Assembly: GCA_910579335.1 (NCBI GenBank)
Contig: CAJTUQ010000033.1
Location: 5,799 to 25,028 of the forward strand
DNA: 19,230 nt
Direction: 5' to 3'
DNA from: an uncultured Dorea sp.
GTDB taxonomy: Bacteria; Bacillota; Clostridia; Lachnospirales; Lachnospiraceae
Positions 1 through 7,898 of the stretch are shown one piece after another. The notes under the pieces were generated by a model. That model made no database searches. It had not been told where the DNA came from and saw only the letters and a list, made by a program, of their open reading frames with translations. Position numbers and translations under genes: made by a program. Each line of letters begins with the position of its first letter. Position 1 is the first letter of the stretch.

Positions 1-652
1 TTCCCAGACAAAGCTCTATCTCCGTCGTTTCCTCCTCGCAACGGCAGTCTAAGGAAAGGACTTCACATGCATCTGAAAAAAACTCCAGCTGGCCGCTCTC
101 CGGGCCGAACGCATGAAATCCATCGTTCCCCGCCATGCTAAGCCGGATTTGGTCCGCAGGGTAAAATCCGATTCCTCCAATCCTGATATAATTGGTATAC
201 AGAGGAACCTCGCAGGTAAACGCCGCCCCCTGCTCCGACCATAATGTTAATTCTCCCTTTGCAATGCCATCCGGCGTCTTGTCCCAGAAAATGACAAACT
301 CATCCCCGTCATAAGTTCCTCTTATATTCTCGAAAGTATGAAGAAGAAGGGCAGTTTCCTGACTGCATACGGGTGCGCTTCCCTGATTTGCTTTTAACAG
401 AATGCCATACTCCTTCTTTTTTTCCAGCCCTTTCAGTTCGAGTCTGACATAATGCATACCGTCCGTGTCTGAAAAAGTATAGGTATCCTTTTCGCTCCCA
501 TTCTCCAACAGGATCATCGTATAACTTCCCGTGTAGGTACAGCCGCTTCCGCCATTTAGCTGCCAGTCTACTTCCGCCTCATATGTACCCTCTTCTTTTT
601 GGGCGCTGACTGCCGTCTGCATAATTGTGATTTTATTGACTACTTCTCCCAT
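1..652 (-). CDS. Unidentified beta-rich protein, partial (3' end beyond left edge)
   Basis: An open frame runs without a stop from an ATG at 652 to the window edge, giving at least 217 residues beginning MGEVVNKITIMQ. The start has an AGAGG ribosome site about 5 bases upstream and lies only 19 bases after the stop of the Hint-domain gene, so it belongs to the same operon. I see no signal peptide or membrane segment. The sequence is rich in alternating hydrophobic/polar strands and aromatic residues (for example GTYDGDEFVIFWDKTPDG), which suggests one or two beta-sandwich modules of fibronectin-III or lectin type. That is only an impression. It could act with the preceding Hint protein, since both look like soluble beta-rich proteins. 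Function unknown. Confidence 0.72.
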   Translation of the reverse strand, partial: MGEVVNKITIMQTAVSAQKEEGTYEAEVDWQLNGGSGCTYTGSYTMILLENGSEKDTYTFSDTDGMHYVRLELKGLEKKKEYGILLKANQGSAPVCSQETALLLHTFENIRGTYDGDEFVIFWDKTPDGIAKGELTLWSEQGAAFTCEVPLYTNYIRIGGIGFYPADQIRLSMAGNDGFHAFGPESGQLEFFSDACEVLSLDCRCEEETTEIELCLG

Positions 653-671
653 ATAAACCTCTGTTCATCCG

Positions 672-2204
672 TCACATATGATTCTGTACCGCAAAGTCTC
701 CCGCCGCAATACCGTTCGCACTTAAAACAGCGCCTGACCGCTTCTCTGTCTCCAGATTATAGACGATGTCTTCTCCGCCATCCTTAACGAAAAGTACTCC
801 GCAGCTTCTTCCATCCTGCGCTTTTATAAGACTCATTCCTTCCCGGACGTCCTTTGCCTTGACCCATCCGTCTAAAGTCAGGAGCGGATGGTCCCCTGTC
901 ACTCCAAGCACATTTCCGTCTTCCAGACGGATATCCAGAACCGTATCTTTTCCGCTCCAGATATTTGTTATCAGGAGAATACTATCCTCTGACCAGACAA
1001 AATCCCCGATACGAATATCCTCAATCTTCCTTCCCATGCCTCCTGCCATAGCTATTTCCGTTCCCTTCCGGAAACAGCCGTATTTGAGTGCGATGGGCGC
1101 CACCTTTTTCAGACACGATTCCCTGTTGGAACAAATATAAGAAATATGTCTCCTGGGAGTTCCGGAACCGGTCTGCAGTGTATATTCTATTTTAAATTCA
1201 TAATCAAAATACTTCGTTTGCCATGAACCCAGTTCATTGTATACCACTCCCCACGGCCCTGTCATATCATACTCCAGCCGCGACTCATTTACATTTAGCT
1301 TTATCGCCCCTTCTTCGGCTTTATATGACGCAGACGATGCAACCAGCATTCGCCCTCCGCCCGTTCCGCCGACAGGAGTGATACAGCAGGACGCTGCGGG
1401 CCTGTCGCTTTCGCTGCACAAAAACCGGCTTCCGCTAAATGCCAGAAGGGAACCTTTTCCTGGAACTCCAAGAATCGGCAGGTTTGTCCCCTTCTTCTGC
1501 CCAAAAAGACACAGGTAATCTAAATCAGACGTATCCGTCGGCTTGCGGTAAAGCGCTACAACGATATGCTCATCGTCCGCAGTACACTCCCCGGCTGTAT
1601 AAGGCATCGCCTGCTTTGCCTGCGCCAGCGTCTTTCCCTGCGGAAAGGTAATATAATTCCCTTTATGCTGCTCCGGATGAATATGCTCGTATCTAACACT
1701 GGGAGCGCCTTCGGCATAGTTTTCCACAATAGCTATTTCTGCATCATCCTCTTTTCTTGTGCCCCATGCCCCATAAACAATCAATGTAACATCACCTTTT
1801 GCGTCATCTGCCGGAAGCACCGTTTCCTCTGCATAATTCAGTTCGAAAGTATTTCCGGCGGTCCGCAAAGGCAGTATTGCTAAAACCTTTTCCTCATCCT
1901 GACTGACAAGCTTGGCAAAAATGGAAAGCCGCTCATGCTCCGCCCTCAAAGACATCCTTGCACATACCCTTGCCTTTCCCAAGTTCTTATCAATCGTAAA
2001 CTTTTGTATATCAAAGCTGTCATAGACAACTCCCAGCCTTGGTTCCGGGATTTCCTGAAAAATGCACTGTCCGTCGTCTTCCAGGCTCCTCCGCCTATTT
2101 AAAGGGCTCTCTCCCATACGTACCACACCGTTTCGCAGTGTCTTACTTCTATTTATCAATTCCTTCGGGTATTCTTCCAACTGATTTTCAAATTGTGCTC
2201 CCAT
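672..2204 (-). CDS. Protein with C-terminal Hint (Hedgehog/intein-type) autoprocessing domain
   Basis: This 510-residue protein has two parts. Residues 1-376 match no family I recognise; they lack a signal peptide or membrane helix and look beta-rich. Residues 377-508 form a Hint domain: Cys377 opens the block-A-like stretch GCFRKGTEIAM, IGDFVW lies at 400-404, block B carries T436-x-x-H439 (TGDHP), and the domain ends in ANGIAAGDFAVQN, only two residues before the C terminus. Gly-Cys-Phe at the junction and Thr-x-x-His are the same key features used by Hedgehog for N-S acyl shift and cleavage. The protein may therefore cut itself after Gly376 and release or esterify the N-terminal part; that is inference. 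An AGGAGG site precedes the ATG. It follows lanM by 93 bases in the same orientation, which points to a role in the lanthipeptide locus, perhaps in delivery, processing or immunity. Alternatively it is an unrelated secreted or toxin-type cargo. Confidence 0.8.
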   Translation of the reverse strand: MGAQFENQLEEYPKELINRSKTLRNGVVRMGESPLNRRRSLEDDGQCIFQEIPEPRLGVVYDSFDIQKFTIDKNLGKARVCARMSLRAEHERLSIFAKLVSQDEEKVLAILPLRTAGNTFELNYAEETVLPADDAKGDVTLIVYGAWGTRKEDDAEIAIVENYAEGAPSVRYEHIHPEQHKGNYITFPQGKTLAQAKQAMPYTAGECTADDEHIVVALYRKPTDTSDLDYLCLFGQKKGTNLPILGVPGKGSLLAFSGSRFLCSESDRPAASCCITPVGGTGGGRMLVASSASYKAEEGAIKLNVNESRLEYDMTGPWGVVYNELGSWQTKYFDYEFKIEYTLQTGSGTPRRHISYICSNRESCLKKVAPIALKYGCFRKGTEIAMAGGMGRKIEDIRIGDFVWSEDSILLITNIWSGKDTVLDIRLEDGNVLGVTGDHPLLTLDGWVKAKDVREGMSLIKAQDGRSCGVLFVKDGGEDIVYNLETEKRSGAVLSANGIAAGDFAVQNHM

Positions 2205-2297
2205 ATGATAGCTTCCTCCTGATTCTATACCTTTTACTACATTTTTATTATAGCTTTTTTCGACGCATAAACAAGCCGGTGGCCTTGAACGGTCATT

Positions 2298-5200
2298 TTA
2301 GTGACATGAATGCAGCAGCAGATAATATAAGATTCCGCCGTACCCGTTCATAAAACCGGGATTTATAATCTCTTGCGGCAGAAGTCTTACGCTGCCTGCC
2401 ACATCATACCACACCGTTTCTTCTCCGATAGCCTTCGCAGCCTTCTCCAGTATCCAAAGGTTTCCGCATGTCCCGTGACACAGAGTAAAACTGTCTCTGC
2501 GCCAGCAGTCCTTTACCTTCTCATAAGCATGCATCATGTCGTTTTTCATGCGTTTTCTCCATTCCTTTGTACAAGCATGCTGATAACAGTATACCCTTGA
2601 CAGCAGGACTCCTGCCGCTCCATGACACCATGCGACCGCACCTGTGTCATCCTTTTCATCTTCTCCGCGCACGTCTCGCCAGTTATTTTTCTCCCGGCTA
2701 TACAACGTATTCTCATAAGCCCATATCTCCTCGGCAAGCGCCTGATATTTTTTCCTGCCGGTCTTTTCCCAAAGCGTGGTAACCGCCATCAGGACGCCGC
2801 TGTTTCCATGCGCCATTCCCGCCATAGGCGGTATTCCCTTCTCCACTGTCCAGCCGACTCCCGTCTCCTGCCTTTGAGCCTTCATAAAAAGCACTTCTAC
2901 CGCATATTCCGCCATAGATAAATATTTTGAATCCTCTGCGGCTTCATACAGCATCAGCAGCACCGCCGCCGCTCCTGCATTCCCCGTGAGCAAATCATAT
3001 TTATTGTCGGCTCCTAACAGTCTTCCCACAATTTCAGCATGACGCTTTGCATATTCCAGATATACGCCTTCCCCCGTCTGACGGTTAAGCAGCAGATATG
3101 TATACAGAATCGAAGCCTCCCCTTCATATGCTCCGGTATTTTTCGTATTCAGCCTGTCAGACGATATGATTCCCGCATCCGTGTAGCAAAACAGCATTTT
3201 CTTAAGAGTCACGGCAATATCTGCTATTTCCTTCCTGTCAGATTTCCTTTTTAACGCGTCGAATATCAGCAGCATTCCAGCCAGGCCGTCGTACAAATAC
3301 ATATTCATAGGCATAATATTCCATGTCTGCTTTCCATAGGCGGACATCTGGACCTTAAACCATCCAACCTGTGTTTTATCGTGATTCCAGACAGCGTATT
3401 TCAGCAGGCGCTCCGTCAGCTTGCTGCACACAGACGCCGCATCCCTCCCGTCCTTCAAAGCGTCTTTTTCTTTTGGCATTCTTTTTGCAGAGTATACGCG
3501 ATTTATACAATCCTCACTGTTCTCCGGCATAAGAGCCAAGGCCAGGCAGATGTATCCGCACTGCTTGTCCCTGTCGTCTGCATCAAGCTTTTCCAGCCTG
3601 TCATGCAGGATATCCATAGCCGGCTTTTCAAAATATCCCCCGAATCTCTCCTCCCTCGAATCATAGAGCGCAGTCTCGCTCAGCCGGTAAGAAAAATACG
3701 GTACATCCCCGTCTAACAAATCCTTTACTTCGCTTTTTATAATATTTTTTTCCTTTTCCGACCTTCCCATCCACATCGTCCATAAAAAGAGCTCTCTGTC
3801 AGCGCCGTCCTTAAGCAGAGAAGGATGATAAGAACCGGCCAGAAGCATCGCATATCTCTGGGTGTCCGCCAGAAGGAAACGGCTCTTTGTCTCTCTTAAT
3901 TCCTCAAGCATGGCCGAAAACTCTTTCTTTTTCCCAAGCACGGCCTGATAAGCTCCTTTAAATCCCTCTAACAATTCCATCCGGTATCCGGACGGACTTT
4001 GAAATTTTCCATTTACCGTTGCCAGATTCTCATCCTTTCCTGATTCCGGATAACAGTAATCAATATAAATATCAGAAGTACCCGCATTTTTGATGCGGGG
4101 AACCTTAAACGGATACACCTGCCCCTCTATTCCGCTGATTGCGCTGCTGTTGATGCCATTGCCGTTGTAATTCCAGGAGTAAAACGGCAAAAGCCCCGTA
4201 TAGAGGACAGACTGTGCCAGTTGGTAACAGATTTCCTCATTTGCCGTCGCCCTCTTTCTGTTAAATGTAATGTTCACCAATGTTTCCAAATCTATAAGAA
4301 CCGGATATTCGCCGCTTGCAATTACATTTTCACTATGCAGATCCTTTGTCCCTAAAAGATATGCCAGAAAGATATGTACCCCCAGTCTTCGGTAATACCT
4401 CTCAAGCTCCATTTCGGATTTGCATGTTTGATATCGCACAATTGAGCTCCAGCTATGGTTTTCATATGATAAAAACGGATAGTCATACTGGGTAAGCCCG
4501 GTCATATCAGCAAGCCATCTTAAAAGCCTTTGATAACTCTCCTCATTTTCCATCGAATGCGGTTTATATAAGATATCCGTGCCATCGTCCAAACGAATCT
4601 TAAGCACCTGCTTCCCTTGATTATGCAAATCTGAAAAGCTGCCGCTGATTTTTACGATTCTGCGTATTTCCCGGCCTTTGCACAGTTTTTTGCAGATTTC
4701 TTCCCTATCTTGTTTAAAAAAACATAGGATTTCCTCATAAAAGTCCACCATCTGCCCTATCTTTTTTTCCATACACCGGTATAAAACCGGATACTGCTCA
4801 AACAGCGCCGTTACATTTTCGGCGTCTCCTGCAATCCGGCTGCAAAAATACTCATATTCTTCCTTTGCATCCTTTCCCTTCAGCAATCCTTTCCCTTTAC
4901 TTTCATGGAGGTTTAAAATAAAGGTTCTTAGATACACAATCTGAAGCTGCTGATTCAGATGGTTTGAAAAATCAGAATACAGGTTGTCTGAGAAAAATTC
5001 GCAGTACCCGCTTAAACGCCCTCTCAAAAGCTCCGTGCCAAACCCGGTAAAAGAAACCTGCCGTCCCGATGCAGACGACGATTCAATATATTCCATAAGG
5101 CCGCCGGATTCGCCTTTTGTACGCTTCTTATCTTCCCCTTTTAAATGATAGGGCAATTGTTTTAGATAGCCTTGAAACTCTTGACAATGTTTTAGCATAG

Positions 5201-5318
5201 ATTGAAAAGACTTCTCTCCAAACATTTTTTCCCAATACTCGTATCTGCCCGTGTCATATCCTTCCCTGTCATCAAAAGCATACTGCCTCTCCGACAGGTA
5301 GCTGCCGCTTCGCCGCAT
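2298..5318 (-). CDS. lanM: Class II lanthipeptide synthetase LanM
   Basis: This 1006-residue bifunctional enzyme dehydrates Ser/Thr and cyclises Cys onto them in the precursor encoded just upstream. The N-terminal dehydratase (DUF4135, kinase-like) shows LYKPHSM with Lys252, then the catalytic stretch K-D326-L-H328-S-E-N331 and the DLET motif at Asp343. The C-terminal LanC-like cyclase shows HGNSGVL, WCHGAAG and LCHGTCGN, with likely zinc ligands Cys898, Cys947 and His948. All key motifs are present, so the enzyme should be active. I chose the ATG at 5318 because a perfect GGAGG lies 7 bases upstream. The frame stays open to an ATG at 5381, but that extension would translate through a GC-rich hairpin and has no homologous look. 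Length is normal for LanM (about 900-1100). Confidence 0.95.
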   Translation of the reverse strand: MRRSGSYLSERQYAFDDREGYDTGRYEYWEKMFGEKSFQSMLKHCQEFQGYLKQLPYHLKGEDKKRTKGESGGLMEYIESSSASGRQVSFTGFGTELLRGRLSGYCEFFSDNLYSDFSNHLNQQLQIVYLRTFILNLHESKGKGLLKGKDAKEEYEYFCSRIAGDAENVTALFEQYPVLYRCMEKKIGQMVDFYEEILCFFKQDREEICKKLCKGREIRRIVKISGSFSDLHNQGKQVLKIRLDDGTDILYKPHSMENEESYQRLLRWLADMTGLTQYDYPFLSYENHSWSSIVRYQTCKSEMELERYYRRLGVHIFLAYLLGTKDLHSENVIASGEYPVLIDLETLVNITFNRKRATANEEICYQLAQSVLYTGLLPFYSWNYNGNGINSSAISGIEGQVYPFKVPRIKNAGTSDIYIDYCYPESGKDENLATVNGKFQSPSGYRMELLEGFKGAYQAVLGKKKEFSAMLEELRETKSRFLLADTQRYAMLLAGSYHPSLLKDGADRELFLWTMWMGRSEKEKNIIKSEVKDLLDGDVPYFSYRLSETALYDSREERFGGYFEKPAMDILHDRLEKLDADDRDKQCGYICLALALMPENSEDCINRVYSAKRMPKEKDALKDGRDAASVCSKLTERLLKYAVWNHDKTQVGWFKVQMSAYGKQTWNIMPMNMYLYDGLAGMLLIFDALKRKSDRKEIADIAVTLKKMLFCYTDAGIISSDRLNTKNTGAYEGEASILYTYLLLNRQTGEGVYLEYAKRHAEIVGRLLGADNKYDLLTGNAGAAAVLLMLYEAAEDSKYLSMAEYAVEVLFMKAQRQETGVGWTVEKGIPPMAGMAHGNSGVLMAVTTLWEKTGRKKYQALAEEIWAYENTLYSREKNNWRDVRGEDEKDDTGAVAWCHGAAGVLLSRVYCYQHACTKEWRKRMKNDMMHAYEKVKDCWRRDSFTLCHGTCGNLWILEKAAKAIGEETVWYDVAGSVRLLPQEIINPGFMNGYGGILYYLLLHSCH

Positions 5319-5351
5319 GTCTAATCCTCCGTTTATCTTCTGAATTGTTAA

Positions 5352-5377
5352 AGGGGCGGGATGTTCATCCCGCCCCT
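5352..5377 (-). terminator. Attenuating hairpin between precursor and lanM
   Basis: A perfect 11-bp stem (AGGGGCGGGAT paired with ATCCCGCCCCT) with a GAAC tetraloop on the minus strand lies between the lanA stop and the lanM ribosome site. Only a short T run follows, so it is probably a leaky terminator or an mRNA-stabilising 3' hairpin. Such elements are common after lanthipeptide structural genes and let the precursor be made in excess over the synthetase. Confidence 0.7.
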
Positions 5378-5393
5378 CCATTGTTCGTTTGCA

Positions 5394-5543
5394 TTAACAG
5401 CAGTAAATAGTCAAAAACGCTTCACAAAGTCTGGTTGTCGACCCGTACGGGATGATATTGTCATCATCGGAAACTAGTTTTCTGATTTCATCCATTTCCT
5501 CGTACAAATTTCCTGCACATTCTAAAATTTCTTTTTTCTGCAT
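5394..5543 (-). CDS. lanA: Class II lanthipeptide precursor peptide (LanA)
   Basis: A 49-codon ORF (ATG at 5543, TAA at 5394-5396) sits between the histidine kinase and lanM, with a GGAGGG site 8 bases before the ATG. The leader, residues 1-35, is acidic (EEMDEI, SDDDN) as expected for LanM recognition and ends in Tyr-Gly-Ser, a GS cleavage site like that of enterococcal cytolysin precursors. The predicted 14-residue core is TTRLCEAFLTIYCC, with Thr36, Thr37 and Thr45 as dehydration sites and Cys40, Cys48 and Cys49 as ring donors. Likely rings are Thr37-Cys40 and Thr45-Cys48 or Cys49. The leader also carries an unusual Cys9. The cleavage site and ring pattern are inferred; the assignment as LanM substrate rests on position, leader character and Cys/Thr content. 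Confidence 0.88.
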   Translation of the reverse strand: MQKKEILECAGNLYEEMDEIRKLVSDDDNIIPYGSTTRLCEAFLTIYCC

Positions 5544-5571
5544 TCTTTTATCCCTCCATTCTCATATTTTA

Positions 5572-6906
5572 TTATGTAGTACTTTTCACATCAAAAAAAG
5601 ATAAATCAACACTGAACTCATGCTCCTTTACTTGATATGAAATAATACCTCCATACTCCTCCACGATCCGGCCGACACTTTTCTGTCCATAGCCGTGAGA
5701 TTTTTTGTCAGCCTTTTCCGATATCCAGATACCCCTGTCTTTTTGGGGCTTTTTCTCTATACTATTGGTAATCTGAATAAACAGCATTTGATTTTGCTTT
5801 TCAATTTTTGTTAAAATCCAGCGTTCATTTCCTTTCATTCGCTCACATGCTTCCATCGCATTATCCAAAAGATTTCCAAACAAAGAGCATATCTGGTTGT
5901 CATTAAACGGCAGATATGGATGATAAACCGCTTCAATGTCAAACCTTATCCCCATTTGCTCTGATACGCTTTTCTTCTGGCTCAACAACATATCTAACGT
6001 ATTATTTCCCGTCCAAACTCCTCCTATATTTGAATCAAAAGCATTTTGGCCTATCTTCTCCAAATAAGCTTTAATTCTTTTACAGTCATTTGCTTCTGCA
6101 TAGCCGTTAAGTATTAAAAGGTGATTGTTTATATCGTGGACTAGTTCCCGGTTTCTTTCTATCAGTTTTGCCATTTCCTGATATTTTTGCCCTACTATCG
6201 CATCCCTGGATATTAAAAACTCATTTTCCTTTTTTATCGATTGATTTTTTAACAATATTATCCCGATAAACAATACGATAATCATCAAAACAAATAACGA
6301 TAATCCGGCGCTTCCGCCTCTCATTTTCAGCGCGCCGTCAACCATGTCGCTTAAAATATTCTGGTAATACCGAAGCACTCCGTAGAATATTGCACTCCAC
6401 AAAATCAAAATACTCTTGTACTCTCGAAAATCTATTAAAGCTATCTTTTTACGAACTGCGACAAGGCATGAATATATAAACAGCCGTGAAATAATAAAGA
6501 TGATAATTTGCCAATATGTCATCGTAAGATAGACTTTATGTTCGAATTGCTGCTGCAAAAACACCATGCTTAAAAACGCAAATAAAAAATCAATCAATGA
6601 TATTAATGAAAACGGCAGCGCCGCCGTACCTATACAAAGGACAATATCCTTCCCCTTTATGTAAACAACGCAAGCGCTCGTTATTACAATACAAAATATA
6701 AATACTGTCCGTGAAAAGAACAACAACATTCTATTAACTGACAGCAGTACCCCTACGGCAGCTATGTTTCCCCACTCAATGATTTTCTCTTTCCTGTCCA
6801 ACCGCTCGCTCTCCAACACGGTAATAAAAAGGAATTGATAGCAAAGCCATACTTCAAAAAAAGCAATCCCCGCCTGAACACTAAAAAGAAGTATCTCTCC
6901 CATCAT
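5572..6906 (-). CDS. AgrC/ComD-like sensor histidine kinase (HPK10, GHKL)
   Basis: This 444-residue membrane kinase likely senses a peptide and phosphorylates a LytTR regulator. About six or seven hydrophobic segments fill residues 5-220. A cytoplasmic H-box follows, LVHDINNHLLIL with phospho-acceptor His257, then the N-box NLLDNAMEAC (345-354) and a G-box SHGYGQKSVG (403-412), all typical of quorum-sensing HPK10 kinases. The gene overlaps the preceding regulator in an ATGATG arrangement. The second ATG (6903) has better spacing from AGGAGG, so the protein may start there. It ends 28 bases before the lanA start. No agrD/agrB-like pair is visible, so the ligand could be the lanthipeptide itself; that is inference. 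Confidence 0.9.
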   Translation of the reverse strand: MMGEILLFSVQAGIAFFEVWLCYQFLFITVLESERLDRKEKIIEWGNIAAVGVLLSVNRMLLFFSRTVFIFCIVITSACVVYIKGKDIVLCIGTAALPFSLISLIDFLFAFLSMVFLQQQFEHKVYLTMTYWQIIIFIISRLFIYSCLVAVRKKIALIDFREYKSILILWSAIFYGVLRYYQNILSDMVDGALKMRGGSAGLSLFVLMIIVLFIGIILLKNQSIKKENEFLISRDAIVGQKYQEMAKLIERNRELVHDINNHLLILNGYAEANDCKRIKAYLEKIGQNAFDSNIGGVWTGNNTLDMLLSQKKSVSEQMGIRFDIEAVYHPYLPFNDNQICSLFGNLLDNAMEACERMKGNERWILTKIEKQNQMLFIQITNSIEKKPQKDRGIWISEKADKKSHGYGQKSVGRIVEEYGGIISYQVKEHEFSVDLSFFDVKSTT

Positions 6907-7611
6907 TTCCTCCTGCCATAGTCATGTATCTTCTGTTTCACTCTCGGAAAATGCGCCCTGCTGACGGTAACGCAATGTTCTCCCCTCAAGTATATCACAT
7001 TGCTGCTCATTTTTATAATGTGTTTTATATTCACAATATAACTGCGCTCTACCATAATAAAATCGTCGCCTGGGAGTTCCTTCATTATATTTTCCATTGT
7101 AATCCGTTCTCGGAAACGGCTTGTCGTCGTCGTATACTCTATATATTTTGTACCTTTTACTTTACTGATATAGATAATCTCATTGTAATATATGATTTTA
7201 CTTTTCGGTTCGTTAGATTCCAATACTTCAATAACTCTGTAATTTCCCTTGTTCCTGCCGCACTCTTGTATAAGACGGCGCATCACCTTCCAAAGCCTGC
7301 TGCCCATATTGCTTTTTAAAACATATTGGTCAGCATCTATATTATAGCTTTCTATTGCATATTCCGAATGAGACGTCAGAAACACCAAACGCATATCCGG
7401 CCATCTCTTTCGTACGGTTTTTCCAAGCTCCATGCCATTCATATTCGGAAGCTCTATATCCGCTAATAAAATGTCGTATTCCTTTGCAAGCGCCTGATTC
7501 TGCAGAAACTCTTCCGCTGATTGAAACACTTCTGTCTCCACAGAAACATCCTCTACAACATCCGTCATACATTCTTTTATGAGCGTCGTCAACAATTGCT
7601 ATTTTTACCAT
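6903..7611 (-). pseudogene. LytTR response regulator with N-terminal frameshift
   Basis: The gene should start at the ATG at 7611, which has an AGGAG site 7 bases upstream and encodes MVKIAIVDD. After the second Asp codon the frame is wrong. The rest of the receiver (from LIKECMTDVVEDV, with the phospho-site stretch LLADIELPNMNG) and the LytTR DNA-binding domain continue in another frame to 6903. Compared with the paralogue at 8018-8743, about 17 bases coding for DSDMLQ are missing near 7584, which breaks the frame. The remaining long frame could start only at a TTG at 7595 with no ribosome site, and would lack the first beta strand and acidic pocket. Aside from this break the two proteins are close relatives along their whole length. 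A sequencing or assembly error is possible but would not be a simple homopolymer slip. Confidence 0.75.
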
Positions 7612-7629
7612 CTTCAAACTCCTATTTCC

Positions 7630-7705
7630 AGTATATCATCTTGTTTAATTTTTTTCATTTTATTGACCATGAATGGGCGTTTTATGTCCTCAAAATGCAT
7701 ATTGT
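7630..7705 (-). promoter_or_regulatory. LytTR-type direct-repeat operator and promoter before the regulator/kinase/lan operon
   Basis: On the minus strand, CATTTTGAG (7689-7697) and CATTCATGG (7667-7675) start 22 bases apart, two helical turns, as expected for a LytTR dimer site. A -10 box TATACT lies at 7630-7635, 31 bases past the proximal repeat, and there is no good -35, as is usual for an activated promoter. The mRNA would begin about 12 bases before the AUG at 7611. The 41-base block 7665-7705 matches 7933-7973 at 30 positions without gaps. Confidence 0.6.
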
Positions 7706-7782
7706 ATATGCAATTTAATTTTATTTGTATAATTGCCAATTAATATGGATTCTATAATTTACGCGCACTTTAAAATTATTAT

Positions 7783-7819
7783 TAAAAAAGGAACCGCCAT
7801 TTACAAAAAGCAGTTCCTT
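7783..7819 (-). terminator. Intrinsic terminator after the putative small RNA
   Basis: On the minus strand AAGGAACTGC (7810-7819) pairs with GCGGTTCCTT (7788-7797), ten pairs with one U-G wobble and a 12-base loop, followed by a six-T run. It ends transcription arriving from the promoter near 7900 and from the response regulator at 8018-8743, insulating the downstream lan promoter. Confidence 0.8.
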
Positions 7820-7892
7820 ACTATCTTAAAATATGATTATTCCACTACTGTTACTATTCTTTAAACACCTCTTGATAAAAGAACCCGGCAAT
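7784..7892 (-). ncRNA. Putative LytTR-controlled small RNA, about 108 nt
   Basis: A promoter with a perfect TATAAT (7899-7904) under a LytTR repeat pair and an intrinsic terminator (7783-7819) bracket about 108 bases that hold no credible protein gene. An AAGAGGTG stretch at about 7863-7870 resembles a ribosome site, but no ATG, GTG or TTG follows at proper spacing. The only open frame is a 21-codon TTG start (near 7890) without ribosome site. The layout recalls the agr P3/RNAIII arrangement. It could also be the relic of a short peptide gene. Confidence 0.45.
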
Positions 7893-7898
7893 ATAGTA

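Noticed and set aside
672..2204. Functional splicing intein
   Set aside because: The Hint domain is at the very C terminus with no C-extein beyond His-Met, so protein splicing is not expected; cleavage is the plausible activity.
5319..5381. N-terminal extension of LanM to the ATG at 5381
   Set aside because: It runs through the inverted-repeat hairpin, has no family resemblance, and the internal ATG at 5318 has a perfect GGAGG at ideal distance.
7826..7890. 21-codon TTG ORF in the intergenic transcript as a signal peptide
   Set aside because: No ribosome site before the TTG and no feature of AgrD, GG-leader or lanthipeptide precursors.
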